From contig JAZQUI010000005.1 in assembly GCA_045631205.1 (NCBI GenBank), positions 1 to 17,787 of the forward strand: a DNA stretch of 17,787 bases, written 5' to 3'. The position numbers and the translations under genes are program-made. Shown here piece after piece: positions 1 through 7,365 of the stretch. Each line of letters starts with the position of its first letter. Position 1 is the stretch's first letter. The notes beneath the pieces were generated by a model. It searched no databases and had not been told where the DNA came from. It saw only the letters and a program-made list of their open reading frames with translations. The stretch comes from HGM04593 sp045631205. Lineage in GTDB: Bacteria > Bacteroidota > Bacteroidia > Bacteroidales > Bacteroidaceae.

Positions 1-121
1 GAAGCCACAGCGCCGTTTGCTTTCTGCGAGAACCTGCTGCGCTCGTTGCGTGTACAAGCAAGCTTGCACCCACTCGCTTGCAAGGTTCTTGCGACGACGG
101 AATATTTATATTCCCCAAGGA
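1..121. repeat. Terminal direct repeat, left copy (121 bp)
   Basis: These bases are identical to the last 121 bases of the window by direct reading. The unit holds an inverted pair AGAACCT (29-35) and AGGTTCT (83-89) and a perfect small hairpin GGAATAT-TT-ATATTCC (99-114), so it looks like a folded intergenic repeat, not coding DNA. An overlap of exactly this kind at both ends is also what a de Bruijn assembler leaves on a circular path. I cannot tell a biological repeat from an assembly overlap by sequence alone. Confidence 0.95.
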
Positions 122-134
122 GTAGATTTGATTC

Positions 135-236
135 AGTGCAGTGACGGATGGGAGCAAAAAAAACGACAGAACGGCATAATCCCCTTCGGCCTTGTAGGCC
201 ACTCTCCCTTGTTGTATCAAGTGGGAGAGTTGTTAT
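135..236 (+). repeat. Intergenic repeat module B, copy 1
   Basis: This roughly 100-base module starts at AGTGCAGTGACGG and runs through CCCCTTCGGCC to GTGGGAGAGTTGTTAT. It recurs at 589-691 with a few substitutions and small indels. Both copies contain GGCC-TTGTA-GGCC and a longer hairpin (202-229 here: CTCTCCC...GGGAGAG). No coding signal is seen. Its function is unknown; modules of this type are dispersed and hairpin-rich. Confidence 0.85.
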
Positions 237-358
237 TATTCATTTTTGCCTTTTTGTGCGCACCGCAGTGTGCGTTCTGTTCTTCTGTCTAAATTTTAGT
301 GTGTTTAAACTCAGCCCCTTGCGTGCGAGGGGAGGTGTCTTTCCAAACAATTGCGTAG

Positions 359-392
359 CCGTAGGGGTAGACCGATGTGTCTACCCCTACGG
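359..392. repeat. GTAGGGG-family hairpin 1
   Basis: A perfect 14-bp stem: CCGTAGGGGTAGAC pairs with GTCTACCCCTACGG around the loop CGATGT. This is the longest uninterrupted stem of the family in the window. No T-run follows, so it is not a classical terminator. Confidence 0.9.
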
Positions 393-413
393 GTTTGTGG
401 TTTTTGTTTCTTT

Positions 414-439
414 GTAGGGGCGAACCGATGTGTTCGCCC
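414..439. repeat. GTAGGGG-family hairpin 2
   Basis: Core stem GGGCGAAC (418-425) pairs with GTTCGCCC (432-439) around the loop CGATGT, preceded by GTAG. An identical copy is at 17519-17544. Confidence 0.9.
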
Positions 440-463
440 TTTTGTTGTATTCTTTTTTTGGGG

Positions 464-489
464 GGGCAGACACACCGGTCTGCCCCTAC
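464..489. repeat. GTAGGGG-family hairpin 3, inverted
   Basis: The family is in reverse orientation here: GGGCAGAC, loop ACACCG, GTCTGCCC, then CTAC. It is preceded by a T/G run. The same unit is at 17566-17591. Confidence 0.9.
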
Positions 490-588
490 AGTCGCGCGGT
501 ATATTCATTTGTTTTTTTATGGTGCAAAAGGCGCAAAAACTCCGCCCCTTGCGAGCAATAGCGAGTGAGGGTGAGGTGTCACAAACGT

Positions 589-691
589 AGTGCAGTGACG
601 GAGGGGAGCAAAAAAACGCAAGAAAACGGTATAATCCCCTTCGGCCTTGTAGGCCACTCCCCCTTGATGCATCAAGTGGGAGAGTTGTTAT
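589..691 (+). repeat. Intergenic repeat module B, copy 2
   Basis: Second copy of the module at 135-236. It keeps AGTGCAGTGACGGA, the CCCCTTCGGCC core and the GTGGGAGAG stem. The hairpin loop differs and here forms the perfect palindrome TTGATGCATCAA, so pairing is kept while the sequence drifts. Confidence 0.85.
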
Positions 692-780
692 GCTTGGTGT
701 GTCCTAAATTACCATTTACAATGTGTCTTGTAAAAACATTCTTTAAAGTTCTCGGTGTCGCTAACCGCTATTTTTTTTGT

Positions 781-911
781 TTCTGTGTAAATTTTTATAG
801 CCCTTTTGTCGCTCAAAAGGGCACAAAACGCCCCGTGTGCCGGTTTCTTTTAAACATTACTCCTGCAACTACCTGGCGCACATACCGGTGCGCCCTGTTC
901 TTATGTCGATT
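781..911 (+). repeat. Intergenic repeat module C, left copy (uninterrupted)
   Basis: 781-833 matches 17052-17104 and 838-911 matches 17324-17395 onward; the right-hand copy is split by 219 extra bases. It contains the perfect hairpin GCCCTTTTG-TCGCT-CAAAAGGGC (800-822) and GGCGCAC...GTGCGCC (875-894). No coding content is seen. Confidence 0.88.
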
Positions 912-1070
912 TTATTAAGGAAAGGGCTGCGGGAAGGCAGTTCTGCTGCTGTCATTTTCTGACTGGTAATCCATTGTGTCAAAATTAAAAAGAAATGAGC
1001 ATGTTTTATAAAAAGAGGGGCGGAAGAGTGCTTTTTTCAACAAAATAAATAAAATATCATAAATATTTGC
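912..1070. other. Unique AT-rich non-coding stretch
   Basis: This is the only part of the left arm that is not repeated elsewhere in the window. I see no gene, tRNA or strong hairpin; it becomes very AT-rich toward the promoter candidate at 1071. It is probably the true upstream region of the first gene. Confidence 0.5.
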
Positions 1071-1078
1071 TACTTTTG
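1071..1078 (+). promoter_or_regulatory. Putative Bacteroidales -7 box (TACTTTTG)
   Basis: TACTTTTG fits the Bacteroidetes primary sigma factor -7 consensus TAnnTTTG. No good -33 TTTG is seen at the expected distance, so the assignment is tentative. Transcription from here would give a leader of about 85-90 nt with a TATGCCT (1095-1101) / AGGCATA (1117-1123) stem and an A-rich stretch before the ATG. Confidence 0.45.
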
Positions 1079-1172
1079 CCAAATTAAAGATAACTATGCC
1101 TTTATATACTCTTTTTAGGCATAAGGCAGTGAAAAAGAATAAAAACGAAAAAAATAATAACACTAAAAACAA

Positions 1173-4100
1173 ATGAAAACAAGAAATTTAATTTTCTGTT
1201 TGCTGTTCCTTTTCTTGGGAACAACAATCGCTTGGGCCGACAACTATTACCAGCCCGGCTCGTACAAGGGTAATACCACGCCACGTTTCACACTTGAAGA
1301 GGCTGTGGGCAAGAAGTTCTTTATCTACAATACCGCGATTAATGGTAATCAGGATAGAACGGGCTTCTTGCGTTGCGACGGCGTGCAATTTGTTCTCGAC
1401 AAGAGCAAGGAACGCGACCTTTATGTGTACAACGAGAATTTTGTCTATACTCTGGAGAAATACACCGAGGACGAGAGCGTGTATTATGCAATTAAATCCA
1501 TCAACACCGGCACTTACGTCAATGCCGAGGGTAAGTTTGTGGGTTCTCCTGCTGCTGCCAAGCTCGATATAAAAGCTTGGGACGATGCAACCAGCGGAAA
1601 GTCGGGCGTAAACCTTGAAAGTTGGAAGTACAACGTTATCGCAAATGCTAATATTAAAAACGATGGCCACGGCACCACCGTGTTTGTGGTGAAGGGCTAC
1701 GAAAGCGGCCCCTACTGGAATGGTAATACAGACTCTTTTGCTACTTGGAGTAGCGATGGCCACCCCTTCGCCTTTTACTCAGCACACGAGGTTACCAGCG
1801 GCGAATACCTGCAAGACCTGCACATGTACAGCCGTAGCGACATCTACTCGGCGCAGGTAATCTACGGTTGCGTGCAAAATAAAAGCGATGTGAAAAATGA
1901 TAAAGGTGAGGAAATTGGTGCCAACCTTATAGACGGTGACTTCACCGTGGGTGTTACACTTGCTGCCGGCGACCACTTTAATTTTCACTTTACAAATGCA
2001 CAGCAGCAAATATACATCTATCTGCAACGCGGTGCCGATGCCCTCAATATACCCGCTACCATAATTGTGGAAGCATCCATCGACGGGCAGTCTTGGCTAC
2101 AGGTGCCGGTGGGCGCAGGCTACGAGACTGAGCTGGCCGACAATGCCACATACACATCCGAAGTCATAGACCTTGGTGTCGCTTGCAACTATGTGCGCAT
2201 CTCAAATGCCAACACCACAGTTCCCACCTCACTTGGTCAAGCATATATTCTTCCTGCAAGCAATGATGTGAAAGCAGCATTGGATTTTGTTAATGCTTCA
2301 ACCGACCCTAAATGCCCCCTCTTCACAAAAACAACAGCAAAAGCATACGCTGCGCTTGTTGCAGAATATAATAGCAGTCATTTATCCGATGCACGCCTTC
2401 TTTCGGGTGTTCCCATCGCGGGTAACAAATACCGCATCTACGCCGATGCTTATGATCGTGATAATGGCGTTTATGTGAACCAAGAGATTTATATGGGTGA
2501 TAGCGAGGGCAACGCCACACTGAATATTGGCGGTTCTTACCACTCACAGGCCGGTGATGCCAAGAAAAAGTACGAGTGGTACTGCGAGCAGACAACCAAT
2601 GGCAAGCTCGTATTCCGCAATGTAGCCGACCCTGAAATATATCTTGGCAACGGAGGCATTGCCACTAAACCTTATGCGTGGAGCATTGACACCAAACTCA
2701 CACACCGTTTCGGTGTGCCTTTGCAAAACAGTTCAATGCAGTATCTTGCAATAGAGAACGGTGGTTCTTATTTCCAAGGTGATGTAACTGAAGTACACGA
2801 CCAGACAACTCCCTATACCTATACTTATGTCGATGATAAGGACGATGACGATGAAACAAATGATGAGACCAAAACTACAACTATCGAAAAAGGTATTTGT
2901 ACCGACTTTGTATTTATTCCCGTGCCCATCGACACAGAGAAGAAGATAACCATCAGCGCCAACGAACTTGTTGAGCGCAACACCACACTGCTCTTCGATG
3001 CCGACGGCGACGGTGACAAGGAAACCTACCCCCTTCCATTCTCTCACGTGTTCAGAAACGCAACGGAACTTGCCAAGTTAGAAATACAGCTCCTCTGTGC
3101 CTCTATACACAGCTATGTTAATGCAGTTGACAACGAAGGTAATGAGTATGACGAAGGTCAAGTAGTAGCCACCGACAACAAACTCACATTCGATTACGCA
3201 AAAATAAAGAGCGGCGATGTCTTTAATCTGCAATTTAAAATTGCGGCTCCCTTTGAAACAATATCGGCTCCCGAGAACCCCACGCTCTCTTCTTTCTCTC
3301 TCCTCGAAGAGCCCTCTTTATATTTTATAAAGAACAAGCGTGGACAGAACTTGCAACAGCAAGCGCGCCCCCATCGCGCCGGCATAAATATTGAAGACGA
3401 TGGTCCCATTTCCACACAAACAGGAAAATATTTCTATTCACAATTCAACCAACGCGATAAGAATATGCTTTTGGTGGAAGTTGGTCAGCAAACCGCAAGT
3501 TCACTTTTCTATTTCTCGCCCACCGAGGATAAAACAACCACAGAGTATTACAGCGTGAACATAAACAACGCTACCACTGTTCTGAAGTGTGCGAGCAATG
3601 TTCTATGGAATACCAATGGAAACACTTACTATGTTCAACCCCATAAAACCGCAAGCAACATAGGTTATAACATAGGTCTTACAGCGCTCAACGCCACCAA
3701 CAACCCCAATGGTGTCTGGTGCAGCAATCACGCCGATGTTGACAAAGTTGTTAATTATAACGCCAACGACGACGGAGCTACTTGGGAATTTGTGAAGGTG
3801 GGTGTTGATGAAGCCCGCAAACTTTTGTACGAATTTATAACAGATGTCGCCGGCAAGTTAAGCGCAGCTCTTACTGCGAAGAAGAGCACAGCCGGGTACG
3901 ACGAAGACAAAATAGGTTACTATGAAAGCATTGTTGAGCAAATGGTGGGCCGTGCATCGTATTATTATTCAGGTGCAAATTACAATGATTTTAGCGACCT
4001 AGTAAATAACCGTACCGCAAAACTTTTGCAGTTTGCGCAGAATATGCATATGTTGGAGCACGAAATAGAGTATGCTCTCATTGAACTCCCCGAGCTCAGC

Positions 4101-6980
4101 GACGAAACAAAGATGGACGAAGCAAACGGTTTTAGCGACCCTCACTGGTACTATGTGAGAAACGTAAGCGGCGGTAACTCTTATGCCACCTACAGCGCTG
4201 CCGAGCATCCAATGTCACTTACCACCATCACAAACGGTGATAAGAAATTGGGTAATTTGTTCTATTTCTCGGGTGAGAAAAACTTATACGCACCTGTGGT
4301 TGATAATGACCCCGGCAACGATGCTCTTTACAGAAATGTTGCCGGCAACAACCTTATCGTAGATGAATATCTTAAAGTACACATACATAACTTTGAGGCC
4401 GGAAACAACACACTGGTGAGCAAGAATGTCCAGCTTGACAAGGTTGAAAACCAAACACCTCCGGTTGGTGAAGGAAAAATTACCGACATAAATACATTGA
4501 AAAAGACCGACAGCTGGTCTATCGAGCTTGAATATGAACTCGACCCGAACTTTGTCGCATACAATGCTTACGGTAGTTGTTTGCTCACATCATCGGGCAA
4601 TGTTTTGTATGATAGTTACGCGAATGAATTCCAAGTTTATTTGAAAGACGACCGCAGTGTTGTGATAAAAGTGAACAATAGCGACGACCGTTACCGTTTC
4701 TGGCATACACAGGACCACTTTACCAATATTAAAGTGGTGATAACCTATTCGCAAAAAATGGTAACACTCGATGTCTATAACGCGCTTGGCGAAAAAGAAA
4801 CAAAAACGATAACCGATGTAACACTTAACAATATTACTGCGTTGTATTCGGCTATGCCCGAAGGTTCTTCAACCATCACCAGCCTTGGAACCTATAAGGT
4901 TGAGAGAATGATGTGGAAAGAACACGATGAGGGAAAGGACGTGTGGTATATTCTTCCCTCGTCGAACCTTGAAAATAAAGGTCATGCCATTGTGCTTGAC
5001 GATGCATTCGATACCAATATGGGTTGGGCCTACGGCGGCGAGGGCGACAACACTTACGTTGCTACCGACCTTGGAACAGCCAAAGTCTCAACTTGGGAAT
5101 TTGTGCGTGTTACCGACTTCGAGGGACATATGCAGGAGTTGCTCGACTTGTGGAACCTCGATGAGTGTACAGTGTACCACGCACCGCTGGTTGAGGTTTA
5201 TGAGAAATTGCAGGCACTTTATGCTAATGCTAAAGCTTCAGGAATTTACGACGAGGTTACTTTCAATAAAATGGTGGCAGCCATTAGAGAGTACAACGGT
5301 CTTGCCAAAGAGGAGTTCTTTGCACCCAAAGCCGATAAGTTCTATACCGTGCGCCCCGCTGTGACAAAAGGCGAGTATGTAAACGGTATGTCGGTAGATG
5401 CTGACAACCAGTTGAAAAAGACCGCAGCGTTTGAGTATGTTACCAAGAGCTCACAGTCACCCATACCCGGCAGAACCTATTATGTATATGCCAACGCAAC
5501 CAAAACCGGCAAAACTTGGTATCTCTATGATAACGGTACTGAGCTTGGCATTGCCGAGGACAAGGTAACCGATAACCCTGCTTATATGTGGACTTGCATA
5601 GATGCCGGTGATGGTAAATTCTCTTTGCAGAACGGTAATGGTAAGTATCTTGCCAATGGTAACAATTACTATTTGAGCCTTGGAAACACTGCTGCCGAAT
5701 ATAAAATGGACAATGGTTCTTTGGTTAACCAAGCTAATTATGACGGTGGCAAACATATGGTTACAAAAGCCAATGGCTCAATAGCAAATACTAATTATAC
5801 CTCGCTTTTTAACAGAAATAGTGGTGCAACCGATGGTGACTGGTGTTCATACTATATTTTTGTCGATTGTGACGAGGTTCCCGAGTACGACAGTAATGCA
5901 GTGTGGTCGTTCGAGGGTATTGCACGCGATACTCAAGCAAATACCGTTGGCGCTTCAATTAAGAGCTTGCATACACAGTGTTACATTAGTACTTTGGATG
6001 CACAAAAAACAACCCTCACCAAGAATGCTGGTGCTATGATACTTAAACCTCTTGGTTCGTCTGTGGTAAGCATTGTTTTTGACGGTAAATACCTCACACG
6101 CGACGAAGCCGATGCTGCAGGTGTATACCTCACCGGCGGTGCCGAGGTTGAAGCCCCCGACAATAATGGTGTTAAGGATGTTTACTCGCCCGTTACTTCG
6201 TGGGTAGTAGAGGAAGTTGCCGACTGTGAAAGCATACGTTACAAGAGATCATTGGGTAAACAAGGTCATGGTACTTTGATGCTTGGTTTCGATGCTAAAA
6301 TCCCTGCCGGTGTTGAGGCGTTCTACCCCCGCCAGCATGGTGATATTGCCGACACTTATTATATGTCTATGAAATCGTACGACGGAATCATTCCCGCAAA
6401 TTCTCCTGTACTCTTGAAGAATATAAACGTACAGAGTATTGGTACACCCACAAATGGAGCTATCGATTGTAAGTTCTATTACAGCGAAACTGCCGCTACC
6501 GAGGCCGGCGACAAGATGGAGGATGTTCTCTTTGGAGCATTATACAACACTGTTGTGGATTGTGAAGCTCACAGAGAAAACAATTCTAAAAACCGCATAT
6601 ATATGTTGCAGGCAGGTAAAGATGCAATTCGCTTATATCAGATATGGGAGAATGCCGATGAGGATGGCAATTATGTTTTGGATGGTTCCGGCAGCAAGAA
6701 TAACGACTTAGGTGGCCACGTAGTATGTAAGGCTAATATGGCTTACTGGGTATTGCCTTATGGCGAGGAGGGTGTTACTCCCTCACAGGCACGCTCGTTC
6801 TCTTTGAGTTACGACGATATCTTCGGCGGTACAACCGATATTGAAGAGATTGAGGCCGAGGGTGATGCTGCCGATGTTGAGGTTGTTGAAACCATATACG
6901 ACCTACAAGGCCGCAAACTCGATGAGATTACCGAGCCCGGTATCTACATTGTGAATGGTAAAAAGGTGATTGTTAAGTAA
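1173..6980 (+). CDS. Giant exported multidomain surface protein, 1935 aa
   Basis: The product starts with a signal peptide (residues 1-22, hydrophobic LIFCLLFLFLG, likely cleavage after AWA). Order as I read it: beta-trefoil-like segment (35-205); discoidin/F5-8C-like segment (215-350); beta-rich 'NKYRIYADAY' segment (412-535); acidic run (554-566); calcium-loop-like D609-A-D-G-D-G-D; repeat unit I (about 700-876) with a helical segment to about 970; unit II (about 991-1313) split by a LamG-like cassette (1088-1255); helical segment to about 1385; a trefoil-like domain split by a 'YLYDNG' cassette (1427-1573); a beta module with IPAGVEAFYP and IPANSPVLL (1688-1885); and a C-terminal YDLQGRK...GIYIVNGKKVIVK-type tail. 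I find no catalytic domain, so glycan or protein binding at the surface is an inference. The short tail resembles type A type IX secretion signals, but export by that route is unproven. The start is set by the signal peptide and A-rich leader; no Shine-Dalgarno sequence is seen. It lies 31 bp before the small peptide gene, in the same orientation. Confidence 0.93.
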   Translation: MKTRNLIFCLLFLFLGTTIAWADNYYQPGSYKGNTTPRFTLEEAVGKKFFIYNTAINGNQDRTGFLRCDGVQFVLDKSKERDLYVYNENFVYTLEKYTEDESVYYAIKSINTGTYVNAEGKFVGSPAAAKLDIKAWDDATSGKSGVNLESWKYNVIANANIKNDGHGTTVFVVKGYESGPYWNGNTDSFATWSSDGHPFAFYSAHEVTSGEYLQDLHMYSRSDIYSAQVIYGCVQNKSDVKNDKGEEIGANLIDGDFTVGVTLAAGDHFNFHFTNAQQQIYIYLQRGADALNIPATIIVEASIDGQSWLQVPVGAGYETELADNATYTSEVIDLGVACNYVRISNANTTVPTSLGQAYILPASNDVKAALDFVNASTDPKCPLFTKTTAKAYAALVAEYNSSHLSDARLLSGVPIAGNKYRIYADAYDRDNGVYVNQEIYMGDSEGNATLNIGGSYHSQAGDAKKKYEWYCEQTTNGKLVFRNVADPEIYLGNGGIATKPYAWSIDTKLTHRFGVPLQNSSMQYLAIENGGSYFQGDVTEVHDQTTPYTYTYVDDKDDDDETNDETKTTTIEKGICTDFVFIPVPIDTEKKITISANELVERNTTLLFDADGDGDKETYPLPFSHVFRNATELAKLEIQLLCASIHSYVNAVDNEGNEYDEGQVVATDNKLTFDYAKIKSGDVFNLQFKIAAPFETISAPENPTLSSFSLLEEPSLYFIKNKRGQNLQQQARPHRAGINIEDDGPISTQTGKYFYSQFNQRDKNMLLVEVGQQTASSLFYFSPTEDKTTTEYYSVNINNATTVLKCASNVLWNTNGNTYYVQPHKTASNIGYNIGLTALNATNNPNGVWCSNHADVDKVVNYNANDDGATWEFVKVGVDEARKLLYEFITDVAGKLSAALTAKKSTAGYDEDKIGYYESIVEQMVGRASYYYSGANYNDFSDLVNNRTAKLLQFAQNMHMLEHEIEYALIELPELSDETKMDEANGFSDPHWYYVRNVSGGNSYATYSAAEHPMSLTTITNGDKKLGNLFYFSGEKNLYAPVVDNDPGNDALYRNVAGNNLIVDEYLKVHIHNFEAGNNTLVSKNVQLDKVENQTPPVGEGKITDINTLKKTDSWSIELEYELDPNFVAYNAYGSCLLTSSGNVLYDSYANEFQVYLKDDRSVVIKVNNSDDRYRFWHTQDHFTNIKVVITYSQKMVTLDVYNALGEKETKTITDVTLNNITALYSAMPEGSSTITSLGTYKVERMMWKEHDEGKDVWYILPSSNLENKGHAIVLDDAFDTNMGWAYGGEGDNTYVATDLGTAKVSTWEFVRVTDFEGHMQELLDLWNLDECTVYHAPLVEVYEKLQALYANAKASGIYDEVTFNKMVAAIREYNGLAKEEFFAPKADKFYTVRPAVTKGEYVNGMSVDADNQLKKTAAFEYVTKSSQSPIPGRTYYVYANATKTGKTWYLYDNGTELGIAEDKVTDNPAYMWTCIDAGDGKFSLQNGNGKYLANGNNYYLSLGNTAAEYKMDNGSLVNQANYDGGKHMVTKANGSIANTNYTSLFNRNSGATDGDWCSYYIFVDCDEVPEYDSNAVWSFEGIARDTQANTVGASIKSLHTQCYISTLDAQKTTLTKNAGAMILKPLGSSVVSIVFDGKYLTRDEADAAGVYLTGGAEVEAPDNNGVKDVYSPVTSWVVEEVADCESIRYKRSLGKQGHGTLMLGFDAKIPAGVEAFYPRQHGDIADTYYMSMKSYDGIIPANSPVLLKNINVQSIGTPTNGAIDCKFYYSETAATEAGDKMEDVLFGALYNTVVDCEAHRENNSKNRIYMLQAGKDAIRLYQIWENADEDGNYVLDGSGSKNNDLGGHVVCKANMAYWVLPYGEEGVTPSQARSFSLSYDDIFGGTTDIEEIEAEGDAADVEVVETIYDLQGRKLDEITEPGIYIVNGKKVIVK
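4434..4937 (+). other. LamG/concanavalin-like cassette inside the first giant gene
   Basis: This encodes residues 1088-1255. Marks of the cassette are DSWSIELEY, YGSCLLTSSG, EFQVYLKDD, KVVITYSQK and AMPEGSS. They align with residues 1450-1630 of the GH89 protein (DWSISLTIED, WGSALISTG, GFQLYMQ, IDIVYTHSN, AIPEGVN). It separates 'HIHNFEAGNNTLVSKNV' from 'DVWYILPSS', which are contiguous in the paralogous unit I. Boundaries are good to about 10 residues. Confidence 0.7.
5451..5891 (+). other. 'YLYDNG' trefoil-like cassette inside the first giant gene
   Basis: This encodes residues 1427-1573. Signature stretches are RTYYVYANA, WYLYDNGTEL, MWTCIDAGDGKFSLQNGNG, KYLANGNNYYLSLG, MVTKANGS and WCSYYIFV. 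The same string of motifs occurs at residues 1240-1389 of the GH89 protein. The flanks (AAFEYVTKS before, SNAVWSFEG after) read as one interrupted domain. A carbohydrate-binding role is inferred from the QNxxGKYLA motif typical of trefoil and ricin-like folds. Confidence 0.7.
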
Positions 6981-7011
6981 TTGTTGACCAAATAACTAAA
7001 TGATGTTGATT

Positions 7012-7191
7012 ATGAAAAAGAAAATATATGAAGCTCCTTTTGCCGAGCTTGTCGATGTGGAAATAAATTCTGTAATGGAAGTTACCAGTCCTTTTGGACC
7101 CGGTGAGGAAGATGATAATGGTGACTGGGGCGACCAGATGTCGAAAGAGCACCACGGCGGTTCGTGGAACGATATTTGGGGTAATATGTAA
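7012..7191 (+). CDS. Small acidic Trp/Gly-rich protein, 59 aa, function unknown
   Basis: I start this gene at the third of three in-frame ATGs (7000, 7003, 7012) because it gives MKKKIYEAPFAELVDVEI, a beginning that resembles many short Bacteroidales proteins of the 'MKK.Y..P..E.V.(I/V)E' type (from memory, not searched). The N-terminal half is a short amphipathic stretch. The C-terminal half is low complexity and charged: GPGEEDDNGDWGDQM, then HHGGSWNDIWGNM, with three Trp. There is no signal peptide, membrane segment or cysteine. It lies 31 bp after the first giant gene and 174 bp before the GH89 gene, probably in one transcript. A secreted peptide, a modified-peptide precursor or a regulator are all possible; nothing in the sequence decides between them. 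Confidence 0.72.
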   Translation: MKKKIYEAPFAELVDVEINSVMEVTSPFGPGEEDDNGDWGDQMSKEHHGGSWNDIWGNM

Positions 7192-7195
7192 TAAA

Positions 7196-7221
7196 GTAGG
7201 GGCAGGCCGGTGTGTCTGCCC
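7196..7221. repeat. GTAGGGG-family hairpin 4
   Basis: GGGCAGGC (7200-7207), loop CGGTGT, GTCTGCCC (7214-7221), with one G-T wobble pair. It starts five bases after the stop codon of the small peptide gene. It is the first of two copies with a 52-bp period. Confidence 0.88.
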
Positions 7222-7247
7222 AACGGAAAACAAACGATTGCATTAAA

Positions 7248-7273
7248 GTAGGGGCCGACCGGTGTGTCTGCCC
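7248..7273. repeat. GTAGGGG-family hairpin 5
   Basis: Second tandem copy: GGGCCGAC (7252-7259), loop CGGTGT, GTCTGCCC (7266-7273), with one mismatch. The flanks AAAGTAGGGG and GAAAACAAA are shared with the copy 52 bp upstream, showing a local tandem duplication. Confidence 0.85.
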
Positions 7274-7297
7274 AATAGAAAACAAAAAAAACAAATG

Positions 7298-7316
7298 GTC
7301 GCACGCAAGTGCGCCC
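7298..7316. repeat. Small CGCAC-GCAA-GTGCG hairpin
   Basis: CGCAC (7300-7304) pairs with GTGCG (7309-7313) around a GCAA (GNRA-type) loop; outer GG/CC pairs extend it with one mismatch. It sits 50 bases before the GH89 start codon. It resembles the GTGCGCCC hairpins of the flanking arms. No terminator T-run follows. Confidence 0.5.
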
Positions 7317-7365
7317 ACAGCAGATTCAGTAATAAATTGTAAAATAATTTATAACTAAATACAAT

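Larger units (their letters stand above)
277..549 (+). repeat. Intergenic repeat module A, left copy
   Basis: About 270 bases that match 17381-17651 almost base for base, from CTGTTCTTCTGTC through GCGCAAAAACTCC. A shorter third copy of its first part is at 16789-16881. The module carries three hairpins of the GTAGGGG family (359-392, 414-439, 464-489). Short open frames across it share their translation with the right-hand copy only because the DNA is repeated; they have no start context or protein-like composition. Confidence 0.92.

Noticed and set aside
359..489. Possible CRISPR array (similar hairpins at short spacing)
   Set aside because: The hairpins vary in sequence and orientation, spacing is irregular, the same 'spacers' recur in the other arm, and no cas gene is present.
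17..590. Several short overlapping open frames in the left arm
   Set aside because: They lie in hairpin-rich repeats shared with the right arm and overlap each other in several frames.
565..918. Open frame of 117 codons in the left arm, with partly similar frames at 17028-17339 and 17309-17653
   Set aside because: The similarity comes from repeated DNA modules. The translations cross hairpins and insertions, and have no protein-like composition or start signal.
1173..1240. Lipoprotein signal (Cys at residue 9 of the first giant protein)
   Set aside because: The Cys lies in the middle of the hydrophobic core with no lipobox; the sequence fits signal peptidase I cleavage after AWA.
7196..7273. 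Terminators after the small peptide gene
   Set aside because: The hairpins are not followed by a T-run and belong to the dispersed GTAGGGG family seen in both orientations elsewhere.
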